Source: Costus lasius (Eukaryota; Streptophyta; Magnoliopsida; Zingiberales; Costaceae). Taken from it: DNA of 64,000 nucleotides. A program made the position numbers and the translations under genes. The stretch lies in assembly GCA_027563935.2 (NCBI GenBank), contig CM050447.1, positions 81,515,461 to 81,579,460 on the forward strand, given 5' to 3'. The notes below the pieces were generated by a model. That model was not told the DNA's origin. It saw only the letters and a list, made by a program, of their open reading frames with translations, and searched no databases. Positions 10,856 to 21,578 of the stretch are shown one piece after another; positions within the stretch are counted from its first letter, which is position 1; the number at the start of each line of letters is the position of its first letter.

Positions 10856-12186
10856 TGAGAACAAAATAAAACAAAGTCCTCCACATTTGCAAGCATGACT
10901 AACCTAGGGAAATCCGATAAACAAAAGTTGACAAAAGGGCTTGTCATGGCCATACCAATGTGAATGAAGTGATTCTAGAGGTGGCTCTCATAGTCTCAAG
11001 AGGCGACCTCCATTATTTTTAATATGACACTTTACTCTATACAGAACCTAGCTTCACATTCATAACCAAATATAGAGGGATTCTAGATGGCTTCTATAGA
11101 CTCAAGAGGTAGCCTCATTATTTATAATGTGACACTTTTCTCTATGTAGCAAAAGGTAGCTAAAGGACAATTGTGTCATGACATAATCAAGCTATCATAC
11201 ATAATGGTATTGCTACATTCAAATATTTGCCCTTACAACATAGCCATGGATACAAAGTATCAAAGATCCATACCAAAGTCCATAAAAAACATTTGGCCAG
11301 ATATCAGATTAAAGAGTAATGCTAATAAATCAAATAATAATCACCAATGCATAGAAGGTTACTAATCAATTTACTATCATCATGAACATCGAATATTACA
11401 CAAGAATCATGACAACTATACCATTATAGTCCTAATGTTAAGGATAGAATATGTCAAACTTGATTAGTTCAATTCATTAAAAAAAAATCAAATTATATAC
11501 TGCAAGCATCAATACAAAATAGGAGTCATTGGAAGCATAATTGAATTTACCTTACGATAAATCTAGTTTGATGCAATTTGACAAAGAACATAAAAAATAA
11601 TAACATTTGAAGTGTGAAAGGGTCAAACTGCCCAATTGTAGATTTCAAAATTATTGAGTTAAAAGATACAATTTGTTTAAGGATATATTTATTCTCAAAT
11701 ATATGCAATATATGATCCCTTGGAAAGATAATTCTTTCATTCAAAATAAATATCATTTAAAACCATTTTGTACAATGAAAGTTACAAGGAAAATACAAGC
11801 AAAAGGGTAGCCTAGTATTTCAGAAAACAAGTGCTAAATGATGTTGTACAATTGATACCATAGTTATGGTTAAGTACGTATGACATAGGATGCAATGGAA
11901 AGTTATTTAAGTTTTCTTTTACCCAAAGACAATTTTCATTTCAAAATAATCTATGTGTACAAAGTTATAAGATAAGAACTCTCTTGAGGTCATATTTCCC
12001 CAAAAAAAAAAAAACTATATCATAAACTATCTTTCAAAGTTTCCGACAATAATATGATAAAATCCAAAATTCATAATTCATTCTTGATTTCAATTAATCA
12101 AATTCTTAACTACTAAGGTCATAAACATAATTTTTTTTTAAAAAAAAACATAAACATAAGGCATAGGGTAGTAGCTTGCCCCCCCA

Positions 12187-12225
12187 CCCCCCCCCCCCCC
12201 CCCCCCCCCAAACCAACCAACCAAC
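12187..12225. repeat. Poly(C) run followed by CCAA repeats
   Basis: Twenty-three consecutive C residues (12187-12209) are followed by about four copies of AACC. Just upstream, at 12131-12149, a T9 run meets an A9 run. These are simple repeats and the exact lengths may be affected by sequencing error. Confidence 0.9.
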
Positions 12226-12683
12226 TTTACTCATCACTAAGCCAAAGGGAAGTTACTAGTGCGGTGAAAATCACCAATTTTCTCTCTTTTACCTTTTTTT
12301 TTACACCAATTGCAATCCTCTGTCATTAGGTGTCATCACCTAGTTGATTCTATCCTCAAGCAAGCTTAATGTGTCTTGAAAGACGATTATGAGGTATTAA
12401 GTGGATTTTATGTAAATCATATTTTTCTTTCTTACTTTCCTATATTCTATCTTTTCATTAGATAATGACATATTCTTATACAAAATGTATCGACTAAATT
12501 ATCACATTTATATTTTAGTCCCTATATTTTTAAAATTACTCATCTTAGTTTGTCAAATTTACATGTTGGGCCTCATGATCTAAATTGTGCCGAGTATTAA
12601 TATAATTTAAAGTTAACACAAAGTCAAAGAAAATTAAGATATTTTGGTCTTCATATTAGTGTAATTAAAACTTGGAATATTAT

Positions 12684-13200
12684 GCTTTCTCCATCTTGAA
12701 ATGAAATTTAGTTATCTAAATTTTCATACCTTAGTCTTTGAAAGACGTGGGTATTCCTTCCTCATTTCCTCTTCTAATTCCCATGTAGCTTCTTCCATTA
12801 AATGATTTTACCAAATCACCTTCACTAAAAAAAATCACATAATTTCTCAAGACATTATTCTTTTTATCAGCTATTTATTTGGGTTTCTCAAAGTAGGATT
12901 GATTTTTGTCAACTTTTAAATGCTCGTGTTCAATAATGTGGGAGGATATGGATCATGCTTTCTCATAGAGACACATAGAAAACATTATAAATATTAGCTA
13001 AAGCTAGTGGCAGGCAACTCTATAAGTGAGATCCATGTCTTCCAAGAATTTCAAAAAGGGTCAATAAATTTAGAGCTTAGATTTTCTATCTCTTATTACA
13101 CCTTTATAAGAAAATATCTTTAGGGAAACATGATCTTCAACCTAAAATTCAAGGTCCCTTCTTATATTATTAGTATAACTTTTCCAGCAACTTTGGGTAG
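12684..13200 (-). pseudogene. Decayed gypsy integrase C-terminus and chromodomain
   Basis: Conceptual translation of the minus strand gives recognisable pieces: WKSYTNIRRDLEF followed by VEDHVSLKI (compare KSYADKRRRPLEF and VGDHVFLRI in element F), and near 12735-12830 EEATWELEEEMRKEYP, the chromodomain tail (compare SEATWEREDEFMRNHP in F). Stops interrupt the frame several times. The order on the minus strand, with integrase C-terminus, chromodomain, polypurine tract and then LTR, is that of a chromovirus. Confidence 0.75.
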
Positions 13201-13201
13201 C

Positions 13202-15123
13202 TTTTTTTTTTTTTTTTGCCAAGGCAAGAAATTAATTGTATTCATCAAAATATATAGTTATAGGTTATTTACAGCCCCTACCACCCTATCCTTCCACAGG
13301 GTCAAAAAAATTTCGGCAAAGTCACCCTTGCATTTCTAGTGCATGGACCCTGTGATACATGCTATCCACACTCATAACCCAAAAAAAAAAAAAAGAAAAC
13401 AAAACACCAAGAGGGAGCACACAGAAAACCAGTGTTCAAATACATTACCTGTACATCTTGGCATCCTACAGACTACCTAGCTATCAGTTCTCCATCCACA
13501 TATTTCCTTCATGAGAGCTCTAAACGCAGCCTGTGTGATCGGCACCTTCTCGCAGCAATATGTGGCCGCAGCCATAACTTTCGCTTACAAGCTAGGTGCT
13601 ACAAAGCGGCATGCTACTCGCATACATTACATAGCCACATATTATAAAGCTTTCCTCCACACACCCCAAGTCGTTGTCAGTACCTGCCACCCCAAGTATT
13701 GCTCTCAGTTCTTATACCGCATCCCTCTTTAGTCTGTCTCCAAAAATCAGCTGTGGCCTCGCACTGGAAAAATAGATGGTCATGAGTCTCCGGGTGTAAC
13801 TTGCATAGTCCGCATGTAGGCTCCTGAACCATTCCCAAAGCATGAAGTCTAGCCCGAGTACTAAGTCTCCACAAGCAAAACAGCCACATGAGTAAGGAGT
13901 ATCGTGGTATTCTCCCCTTAAACCATACCATTTCCTTCCAAGGTACTTCCTCCTCCTAATATTGCCCCTCATAAGCCAACTTCACCGTGAACCACCCATT
14001 ACTGTTTGCTTTCCAGTGTATGCAATCCTCATTGAGATTTGGATGGAGGCGAATTTGTGAGATAGCCGCATAAATATCTAAAAGCCTGAATGATCTTGTG
14101 TGGGGTATCACCCAATTATTGTTGACAATCAAATAGTCCAAGCGTGCTCCTTTCCCCGGCGGGATCTCAAACCGAACGTCCTCTACCAAATCAATTAGCA
14201 CCATTGATTCATACCATGGGTCTAACCAAAATTTAATTGAGGCGCCATTCACAATCGTATAGCCCATCATCTGTATGCACGCTCCTCGGGCCCATATAAT
14301 ACTCCTAGTTGGCCCTGCCATCCTATTAGACACTTTGACTGACTAGACCAAGTCATATCACAATACCTTTCATGAACCCATTTGACCCAAAGTGAATTTT
14401 TATCATTCACAATGTTCCAGATATGACGCATAAGCAGGGCCTTATTCAGTTTGCCAATGTCCTATAGTGCTAATCCTCCTAGGCCAGTTGGTTTCGTTAC
14501 AGTGCCTCAAGCCACCTTAGTCATACCCCTTTTGTTCCTGTTAAACCACAGGAAAGCCGCTAGAATAGAGTTAAGCCATGATATTACCCCCTGTGGCAAC
14601 TTGTATGCACTGCACCAAAAGATAATATTTCCGTAGCACATCGATTTTATAAGCTCCACATGCCCTGCATAAGATAAGTGTTTCACCCTCCACGCTGAAA
14701 GATACTTCATTATTTTCTCAATAAGAGGCAAATAATCTTTCACTTTCATTTGCTTGCTAGTAATGGGGAGGCCCAGATATTTGAACGGCATGGTACCCTT
14801 TGGTATCCCCGTGATTGCTATCACTTTGCCTTGTATATCGGCCCCACACGCAGCCGAGAAGATAACATGGAACTTATCTTTATTAATCTGCAGGCCCGTG
14901 TTCTGATAGAAAGTGTCTAGTACCTTTAACATAGCTTGGGCAGATTCCTCTGATGGGTCACAAAAAATAATCACATCATTTGCAAATTGAAGGTTGGTGA
15001 GGCCCAATTGCTTGCATCTGCGATGTGGGTGTAGGCGGCCCGCCGAGTATTGTTCTTGCAGTAAATCCGTTAGATATTGCATCACCAGGATTTACATGTT
15101 TTATCACTTGAATCTTTTTTTTT
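13202..15123 (-). mobile_element. 5'-truncated LINE inserted in the gypsy relic
   Basis: This minus-strand non-LTR retrotransposon has its poly(A) tail visible as T16 at 13202-13217 and its coding remains at 13677-15085. It splits the gypsy integrase between the codons for KA and TQSCWKSY. The host sequence AGCTTTTT is present at 13199-13206 (merging with the tail) and at 15124-15131, giving a target-site duplication of at least 8 bp. The 5' part with the endonuclease and much of the reverse transcriptase is absent, as is usual for LINE insertions. Confidence 0.82.
13677..15085 (-). pseudogene. LINE reverse transcriptase C-terminus and zf-RVT domain
   Basis: The coding remains are in pieces. 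At 14507-15085 lies the palm and thumb of a LINE reverse transcriptase: LQFANDVIIFCDP is the active-site block, with N where the first of the two aspartates is expected (usual form FADD), followed by GLQINKDKFHVIF and FKYLGLPI, typical of plant LINEs. At 13956-14333 is the connecting region (FWLDPWYE, WKANSNGWFTVKLAYE). At 13677-13931 is the zinc-binding reverse-transcriptase C-terminal domain (FKGRIPRYSLLMWLF, then CGLCKLHPETHDHLFFQC). Frameshifts separate the pieces, and with the altered active site it is not functional. Confidence 0.88.
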
Positions 15124-15131
15124 AGCTTTTT

Positions 15132-15560
15132 ACATCTCATTTGAAACTAATATTTTTCTATAACCAATCTCTTCCTAGCAAATTGTATCCTATATTTTGT
15201 CTCGTATAATGTTTTAGAAGGTGTCATTTGTATAATTGAGTGAAAATTGATATTGTAATTGAACTCAATGGGAGTTAAGTCACCGTCCAATTCACCTTTC
15301 TAATTCATTACATATGCTCTAAGCAAATTCTCATGTGTTTGAATTGTTATTTCAGACTAACCATCAGTTAGAGGGCAGTAAGCATTTCTAAGTTTAAGTT
15401 TAGTGCCCAATGTCTCTTGTAATCTTTTCACAATCTAGAAAGAAGTATAAGATCTCTATTAGATATAATTTCATTTAGAACTCTATGAAGCTTCACAATC
15501 TCATAAATATACAATCATAGAATTCAAGGGAATATGTTGGCAAAAACAAAGTGTGTTGTC
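15132..15560 (-). pseudogene. Decayed gypsy integrase core, upstream half
   Basis: Minus-strand translation gives fragments such as LTPIEFNYNINFHSIIQMTP and SKTLYETKYR, matching LVEFAYNNSYHSTIQMAP and FEALYGRKCR of element F. Near 15365, PLTDG followed by SEITIQTHENLLRAY matches PQTDGQSERTIQTLEDMLRA. Stops are frequent. It continues into 12684-13200 once the LINE is removed. Upstream of about 15560 the similarity ends. Confidence 0.72.
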
Positions 15561-15619
15561 TTTAAAGGCAAGCATGAATGATTCTAGTAATTTCACTTAA
15601 AAGATTACTTTTTTTCTTT

Positions 15620-15881
15620 CTTTATGATATTTTGACCATTTTCCATTAGAGACTAACATATTCTTATTCGAAATGTATCTACTAAATTATCATATTTATA
15701 TTTTAGCCCTTATATTTACAAAATACTCATCTTAGTTTGTTAGTTTGTCAAATTTATGTTTTGTACCTTATGATCTAAATGTGTGCTAAATTATGATATA
15801 ATTTAATTCTAACCTGAGAAGGAAGAAAATTAAGAGTATTTTGCTCTTCATATTAGAGTAATTATAGATTGGAATATTACA
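15620..15881 (-). repeat. Remaining 5' LTR fragment of the gypsy relic
   Basis: About 260 bp is a diverged direct repeat of 12430-12683; both contain phrases such as ACTAAATTATCA, CTCATCTTAGTTTGT and TTGGAATATTA. It ends in ...ATTACA next to the duplicated ACTTA. The rest of this LTR was lost in the deletion that joined it to integrase. Confidence 0.7.
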
Positions 15882-15886
15882 ACTTA

Positions 15887-17177
15887 GGTCTAATAATTGT
15901 GGTCAGTATAAATCTAATGAATTTCATTTTCAACATGACCAGTATAACATAATTCATCAATTCATTAAGCCATATTAACCTTAATCAAATTGTGTTACTA
16001 GAATGAAAACTAGGACTCTTCTTGATATCATAATATTATAATCCCATAGTAAGGATAGAAATATTTTCTTTTATGAACTTTGAAAAGATTATATATTTAG
16101 TCCTAGTTACTTTCAACTATGGGAGCTCTTTGCCTATGATATTATACTAAAACATAAGAGAAAAAATATAACTAAAATGTTGCTAATGTCTCTATATATT
16201 ATGTAGCAATAACTATACACTCTATATGAGAAATTTAAAAGGAAAATCTCTTTACTTTTCTATCTATATACTTTTTTTCTTTTGTAAAGTTTTTTTCCTT
16301 GTTATTTTTTCTCCTTGGTGAGAAAAAGAGTTTAAGAAGGTAAGATAATTGAGAGAGAAAGAAAGAGAGGAAACACAAAAAAAATATGGATTTTGGCAAA
16401 TTACATAAGTAATCTCTCCTTTCTTATGTGATTTCATTTTATTCTCACAAATTCGTCAGAAATATACTTCATATCTTTGTCTTATCAATGTTTCTTATTC
16501 TCTTGAATTTCATTAATTCAAACCTCGGTTGAGATTTTATGATATGTAATTCTATCTTCAAAATCCAACTGGCCAAATCTAACCTTTCTATAGTCAAATT
16601 ATGATAACTTGTGATTTACAAATCTAAATAAGATAGAATATGATTCATTTTAATAAAAAGGCTTCATTATCATTATCAAAACACACATTTTTGTCTATAT
16701 AACTGAAATATAAATTAATATATAAAAGTGGGTAACCAATAGAAAAACTTTATTTTATATTCATGTTGTTTTATATTTCATTGTCAAAACACACATATAA
16801 AAGTTGTATTTTATATTCATGTAGTTTTTAGAAGTTGGGTAATCAATATATAAAAGTGCTCATCCAAAATTAGATCATGAATCATCTATAAATACAGGTT
16901 ATGCTATTGCATTATTTGATGGTAAAAAAAGTTGTGTAATTGAGCAACTTGCTATAAGATAGGTCATATGCTTGGCAAATATTTAGGCAATATCATTTAA
17001 GCATAGAAGTATTGTACATGATAAATTATTAATAACAATAATTGAAGAAATATTGATCTAATATTACACTTTCGCATAGTAGTCAAGTATTTGTGCAAGT
17101 CTAACACTTTCATTAATGATAAGGTACTTCAGTTTTCTAGGACACGCTCATTTATTTCTTCAACATATTTATAATAT
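15887..17177. other. Unassigned AT-rich DNA
   Basis: About 1.3 kb of AT-rich DNA with no long open frame and no recognised repeat family. I see nothing in it beyond short homopolymer runs. Confidence 0.5.
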
Positions 17178-17609
17178 TTAGGGCCTATTTGGCCCCGCTT
17201 TGAAGCTGCTTTTAAGTAGCTTTTAAATAGAAAGTTGTCAGATATGTATTTGGTAATAAAAATAGAAGTAGAAAAAAAAGCAGATAAAAGTAGATAAAAA
17301 AGCAGAATCTAGGAAAGTTACAATTTGATGCTTTTGCTGCTTCTGCTTTTCTAAAAAAGTAATTTGTATGATTTTAATTAATTTTTTTAACTATTATTAT
17401 TTTAACTAATATAAAATTTTTATAATAAAAAAAGAATAAATATAATTATTTTAAATAATTTAAATAATTTATTTATTTATTATTTTAAAATTTGATAGTA
17501 ATTAAAAAGTTATTTATCAAACATCTTATAAGTTTTGACAGCACAACACAGTACAATACAATTTAGCATAGTTATAAAGCTATTAATAACGGGGCTAAAC
17601 AGACCCTTA
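17178..17609. mobile_element. PIF/Harbinger-like MITE with TTA duplication
   Basis: This non-coding element of 426 bp (17181-17606) is flanked by TTA on both sides. The left end reads GGGCCTATTTGGCCCCG and the right end, reverse complemented, reads GGGTCTGTTTAGCCCCG, agreeing at 14 of 17 positions. A 3-bp TTA duplication with GGG-starting inverted ends is typical of Tourist/PIF-Harbinger MITEs. The interior is AT-rich and has no transposase. Confidence 0.82.
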
Positions 17610-18565
17610 GTATATATTGCATTCGAATTAGAGCATTCACAAACCTTAGTTTCACCTCTATAAGATGTTTTAAGCCTATGTACAATGTGTTTCAATCACT
17701 TTTATAATCAATTAAGTAAATTAATTTATAATTTTACCTAATTAATTACCAAAATTTCAAAAACCTTAATAAAACAAGTGATGAAATATCCATAGGATTA
17801 TAATTAATTCCCTTGTATTTATATTATTTTTTAAAAAACAATGACTTAAAAAGAAGTTACAAGAAAATAATATTATTGTCTTTATTGCACCCTGCATCAT
17901 GATGTTTCGAAAATCAAACATATTAGATTAAGTATAATGCTTTTGCATCCATCACCATGTATTTATGTAGAATACTAAGGGTACTATAACATGCATACAA
18001 TTATAAAATAAAATAGATATACTCATGTATCATGGCAAAACAAAAGTATAACATGAATCTTGCATCAATCATTCACATAGGCCCTTAAATGGCTCACTCA
18101 AACTATGCGAAAATGAGTCCCTAACAACACCCAAGTCAAATCTATCAAGCACTGTTGACAATTCAACCCAAGTCAGCTCAAGTAAGACACAACCATGCTA
18201 TTTACTTGTTCTTCTTTCTACTGGGATTTCTATCAATTTTAGTATAAATACACCACAATTTTTATTATAATATGTATATAATCACATTAAGAAAGCTTAT
18301 TTGAATTTTCTTGAAATTTTAGATCAATTCTTACATGGACTAATTTGAGTCACATTTTGGCCCAAAAACAGAGCCCTCAAACCAATTAGTTTTACCTTTA
18401 ATTCCTTAATAGTTTGAATTCTTGTTACTTCTATCAAAAGTTTAATCCTCGATTTTGTATTACCTGTTGTAATCAATTTTCTTTGTCATTTAGGAACCAA
18501 TTGTGATAATTTTCATTCAAGTTTTCTCTTCCACCAGTCGAGACTAGTTTGGCTAACATTGTGCC
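17610..18565. other. Unassigned DNA left of gypsy element F
   Basis: About 950 bp of non-coding sequence with no recognised feature. It was continuous with 27667 onward before element F inserted. Confidence 0.5.
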
Positions 18566-18570
18566 CAATC

Positions 18571-20645
18571 TGTTACGCCCCAAAAATCCACCCGGATCCC
18601 ACGCCGGGAATCTCGGACCTCGGGACGCACAACACTGTACCTGTCAATCACTCCTGACAACCGAAAGGTACAGACTGAAATAAAATAGTCTAAACAGAGG
18701 CCAGCCCGGCCTTAAATATCCAAATACAACACCGACAGATACGAAATATAGACCGGCGCAGCGGTCAACAGAAATAACAATAACAGGACCGGCGCAGCGG
18801 TCGACAAACCAACAGATAACATGACCGGCGTAGCGGTCGACAGAGTCCAACAACATAACATAAAATAGCAACAGATCAAAATGCATCACAACCCACCCAG
18901 ACTGGTGGCTAACTACTAACTATCTACTCTACTCCAGATGGAGCCGCGCCTGAACCTGGAGGCAAACCGAAGGGGGTTAGTCGGAGGCTAAGTAGGGATA
19001 TTACAATGATATGGTGCATGATCAGATACAGGGAATTACCAGAATACACCAAGACTCTATATGACCATACAGAGTATAATCAAATCTCAATATACATACC
19101 AATATATATGTATCCTCATACACAGATAAAATCTGGGAGCTGGTACAGCAGTGGTCCACGACCCGCAACTCTATAAAAGAGTGGTCCCTACTGATGGCTC
19201 CCTGAACAGTAGAGACGACTGTCCGTCGACAGCCCGCTAGTGTAGCGTCCTACACTCAGTACAACCCCTCATTGGGTTGATAACAGACCTCAAGCCCATA
19301 ACGTCGGACTCTCTCGGCTAGAGACGATCATACAGTCTCGACAGAAATCTCACAGGCAGTATCTGAGGTATATTGACATGTTTATCGCTAGACAGTCAAT
19401 CCTCAATGTACATATACAGACTCATACCATCTACCAACTACAAGTAAACATGCAAGAACCGAAAATACTCATACCATGTTTCATGCAATAGTTATGTCAA
19501 CAGGAATGTACGCAGAGTAGAACGGGAATTAGAGCAGTAATCAATAGTGCTAAGAAGCAATAAGGGAGGTGCCGCTAACTACACATGCGGTTGGCACCGT
19601 AACAAAGAACGGAGGTAGAATCCCTACCTCAACAGTAGCCGAATAGTACAGATCCAACCAACACAGTGTCAAGTATCAATCAACAAGACCTAACAGGGTA
19701 AATCATGTATAAGTCACACCATTCTATTTTAATCCATTTAACAATAATTAACATGCTAATCCGGTTTCATTATGTTAATCAGGTCGTGCCAAGTTATTAA
19801 ATCAAGTTTGACAGGTATACGTGAGTTCAGGGTTATGTTCGCATGCGTTCGTGTAATACGTATACGGAGACGGAGTACGGTTACTAACCTAGTTCGCAGC
19901 CACGTGCGAACGCAATAATCACCACGGAAGTCGAACTACGTGAGAACCAACCACGCGCGCGTAACCGAGTCGTCGGCACAGAACTCGAGGTTCGCCGGAA
20001 CAGTAGCGCCGCCGCTACAGTGATCTCCGGAACAGTACTTTCGGTGACCGATCGGAATTTTCGAAGTGCCACGAGGAAGCCGCCGGCGAGGTGAGTCCGG
20101 CCGTACAGTCCGTTTCCCAGGGAGACGCCGGAGGCCGCGTAGATCTGAGGTCGAAGGCTCGGCGGCGCCGTTCGTGCAACTCGCCGGAGCCAGGGAAGAA
20201 AGCGTCGGGGAGGTGTCGGCTGATGGCGGAAACGTCCGCCGAGGCCAGAGGGAGGTCGCTGGAGTCGCCGGAGACGCGTTGGGCGTCGGATCTGAAGTTT
20301 CCTGTCAGACGCGAGGGAGAAGAAGGTAGGGGCGAAGACGGCCGGATTTCCGGTCGTTGGACGGCGGAAGCTCGTCGCCAGTCAGCGTCCGCCGGCAGGA
20401 GGAAAGGGGACGCGAGTAAAGGAGGAGGCGAGCGCCGATCGAAGGAGAGGTTCGTTCGATCGTTGGTGAAGAGCACGAATGGCAACGGGAAGAAATAGAG
20501 GGAAAAAGAGGTGTGCGACAACGGGTGATGGGTGGAGGATGGGTTTGACCACCGTCTACCGTCATGTCCCGTCACCCAAATATTTTACTATTATTTCACT
20601 TTAAAATTTCCTTTCTTTCGTCCGTTTTCTACCACGGATGTAACA
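18571..20645 (-). repeat. 3' LTR of gypsy element F
   Basis: This LTR of 2,075 bp reads TGTTACGCCCC at its left and CGGATGTAACA at its right, so TGTTACATCCG to GGGGCGTAACA on the minus strand. It is nearly identical to 25575-27661 apart from scattered substitutions and a 12-bp gap near 20000. A GC- and CpG-rich block (about 19880-20570) is free of stops in several frames, but those frames are LTR sequence. Confidence 0.95.
18753..18842. repeat. Three hairpin-like repeats in the F LTR
   Basis: The phrase GACCGGCGCAGCGGTC occurs three times with small changes, each with inverted 5-bp arms GACCG and CGGTC. The same triplet occurs in the other LTR at about 25756-25846. Role unknown. Confidence 0.8.
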
Positions 20646-20663
20646 TTATACCCACCTTCAAAG
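20646..20663 (-). promoter_or_regulatory. Polypurine tract of gypsy element F
   Basis: On the minus strand CTTTGAAGGTGGGTATAA lies immediately before the TGTTACATCC start of the 3' LTR. It is the expected position and partly purine-rich, though interrupted by pyrimidines. Confidence 0.55.
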
Positions 20664-20744
20664 AATTTGGTCCCCAAATTCAAAACATATTTATTACTGA
20701 TAAACAAATAAGGTTACAAAAGCACTGATACAACGATCACTCAT

Positions 20745-21578
20745 TTACTCCTCCATTCCCAGAAACAGATCCGGATGGTTTCTCATAAATTCGTCCTCAC
20801 GTTCCCAAGTAGCCTCACTGTCAGGGTGGTGTCTCCATTTGACTTTAATCAGGCTGATTACTTTATTTCTCAGCTTGTGCTCTTTGCGCTCTAGGATCTC
20901 TACAGGTATCTCGGCATACGTGGCATCTTCTTGAACAGGGACTGTACCATGGTTCAACACGTGAGATGGATCTGCGATGTATTTACGCAACATGGACACA
21001 TGGAACACTGGATGAATATGAGAGTACATCGGTGGAAGTGCTAAGCGGTATGCGACGGGTCCAACTCTCTCCAGTATCTCGAAAGGACCCATATATCTCG
21101 GGGCTAACTTACCAGCATACCCAAATCTAGTCGTACCCTTCTTCGGAGAAATCCGAAGGAACACGTGGTCACCGACATCAAATTCAAGTGGCCGCCGCCT
21201 CTTGTCTGCATAACTCTTTTGTCGGCTTTGGGCAGCTAATAGTCTCCGTCTAATAATCTGAACTCTCTCGGCATCAAGTGCTAACATAGCCGGCCCCAAC
21301 ACACGGCTTTCACCTGCTTCGTCCCATAGCACCGGAGATCTACATTTCCTACCATACAAAGCCTCGAAAGGTGCCATCTGGATCGTTGAATGATAACTAT
21401 TATTATAGGCGAATTCCACTAAGTGCAGGTGGCACTCCCAACCATCCATGAAGTCCAATGTGATGGCTCGAAGCATGTCCTCTAGGGTCTGAATGGTCCT
21501 CTCAGACTGTCCATCAGTCTGCGGGTGATAAGCCGTACTGAACCGCAGTTCAGTTCCCAAGGCCTTCTGTAAACTAAC
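20745..21578 (-). CDS. pol: Gypsy integrase C-terminal half with chromodomain
   Basis: This is the end of the F polyprotein, in the same frame as 21579-23945 but after a TAG. It carries the last part of the integrase core, including E in the block PQTDGQSERTIQTLEDML, the GPY/F-type C-terminal region (KLAPRYMGPFEILERVG), and a chromodomain near the end (VEILERKEHKLRNKVI, WRHHPDSEATWERED). The chromodomain is thought to guide chromovirus integration to marked chromatin. No independent start codon is expected; it is made only by read-through of the TAG or in an undamaged sister copy. Confidence 0.9.
   Translation of the reverse strand, partial: VSLQKALGTELRFSTAYHPQTDGQSERTIQTLEDMLRAITLDFMDGWECHLHLVEFAYNNSYHSTIQMAPFEALYGRKCRSPVLWDEAGESRVLGPAMLALDAERVQIIRRRLLAAQSRQKSYADKRRRPLEFDVGDHVFLRISPKKGTTRFGYAGKLAPRYMGPFEILERVGPVAYRLALPPMYSHIHPVFHVSMLRKYIADPSHVLNHGTVPVQEDATYAEIPVEILERKEHKLRNKVISLIKVKWRHHPDSEATWEREDEFMRNHPDLFLGMEE

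Larger units (their letters stand above)
9973..12683 (-). repeat. 3' LTR of the gypsy relic
   Basis: This is an AT-rich region of about 2.7 kb that starts TGTTACACCCC on + (the end of the LTR on the minus strand), similar to TGTTACGCCCC of element F. Its right end, about 12430-12683, is repeated at 15620-15881. A purine-rich stretch on the minus strand (GATGGAGAAAGCA) sits just outside the right end, as expected for a polypurine tract. Confidence 0.65.
9968..15886 (-). mobile_element. Deleted relic of a Ty3/gypsy chromovirus with target-site duplication ACTTA
   Basis: This old minus-strand gypsy element is bounded by ACTTA at 9968-9972 and at 15882-15886. Inside are TGTTACACCCC at 9973 and a terminus at 15881 that reads TGTAATATTCC on the minus strand. 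It keeps a long 3' LTR, decayed integrase and chromodomain coding DNA, and only about 260 bp of the 5' LTR. Gag, protease, reverse transcriptase and most of the 5' LTR are gone. A LINE sits inside the integrase (13202-15123). The reading frame is full of stops, which points to great age. Confidence 0.75.

Noticed and set aside
12187..12225. Telomere-like or functional G-quadruplex tract
   Set aside because: The run is a plain C23 followed by CCAA units, not a telomere repeat. It may be slippage, and I see no further support.
20015..20575. Open frame of 186 codons on the minus strand, repeated at 27031-27591
   Set aside because: It lies wholly inside both LTRs of element F, in a GC-rich block that is open in several frames on both strands. 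No domain is recognisable and the second copy exists only because LTRs are duplicated.
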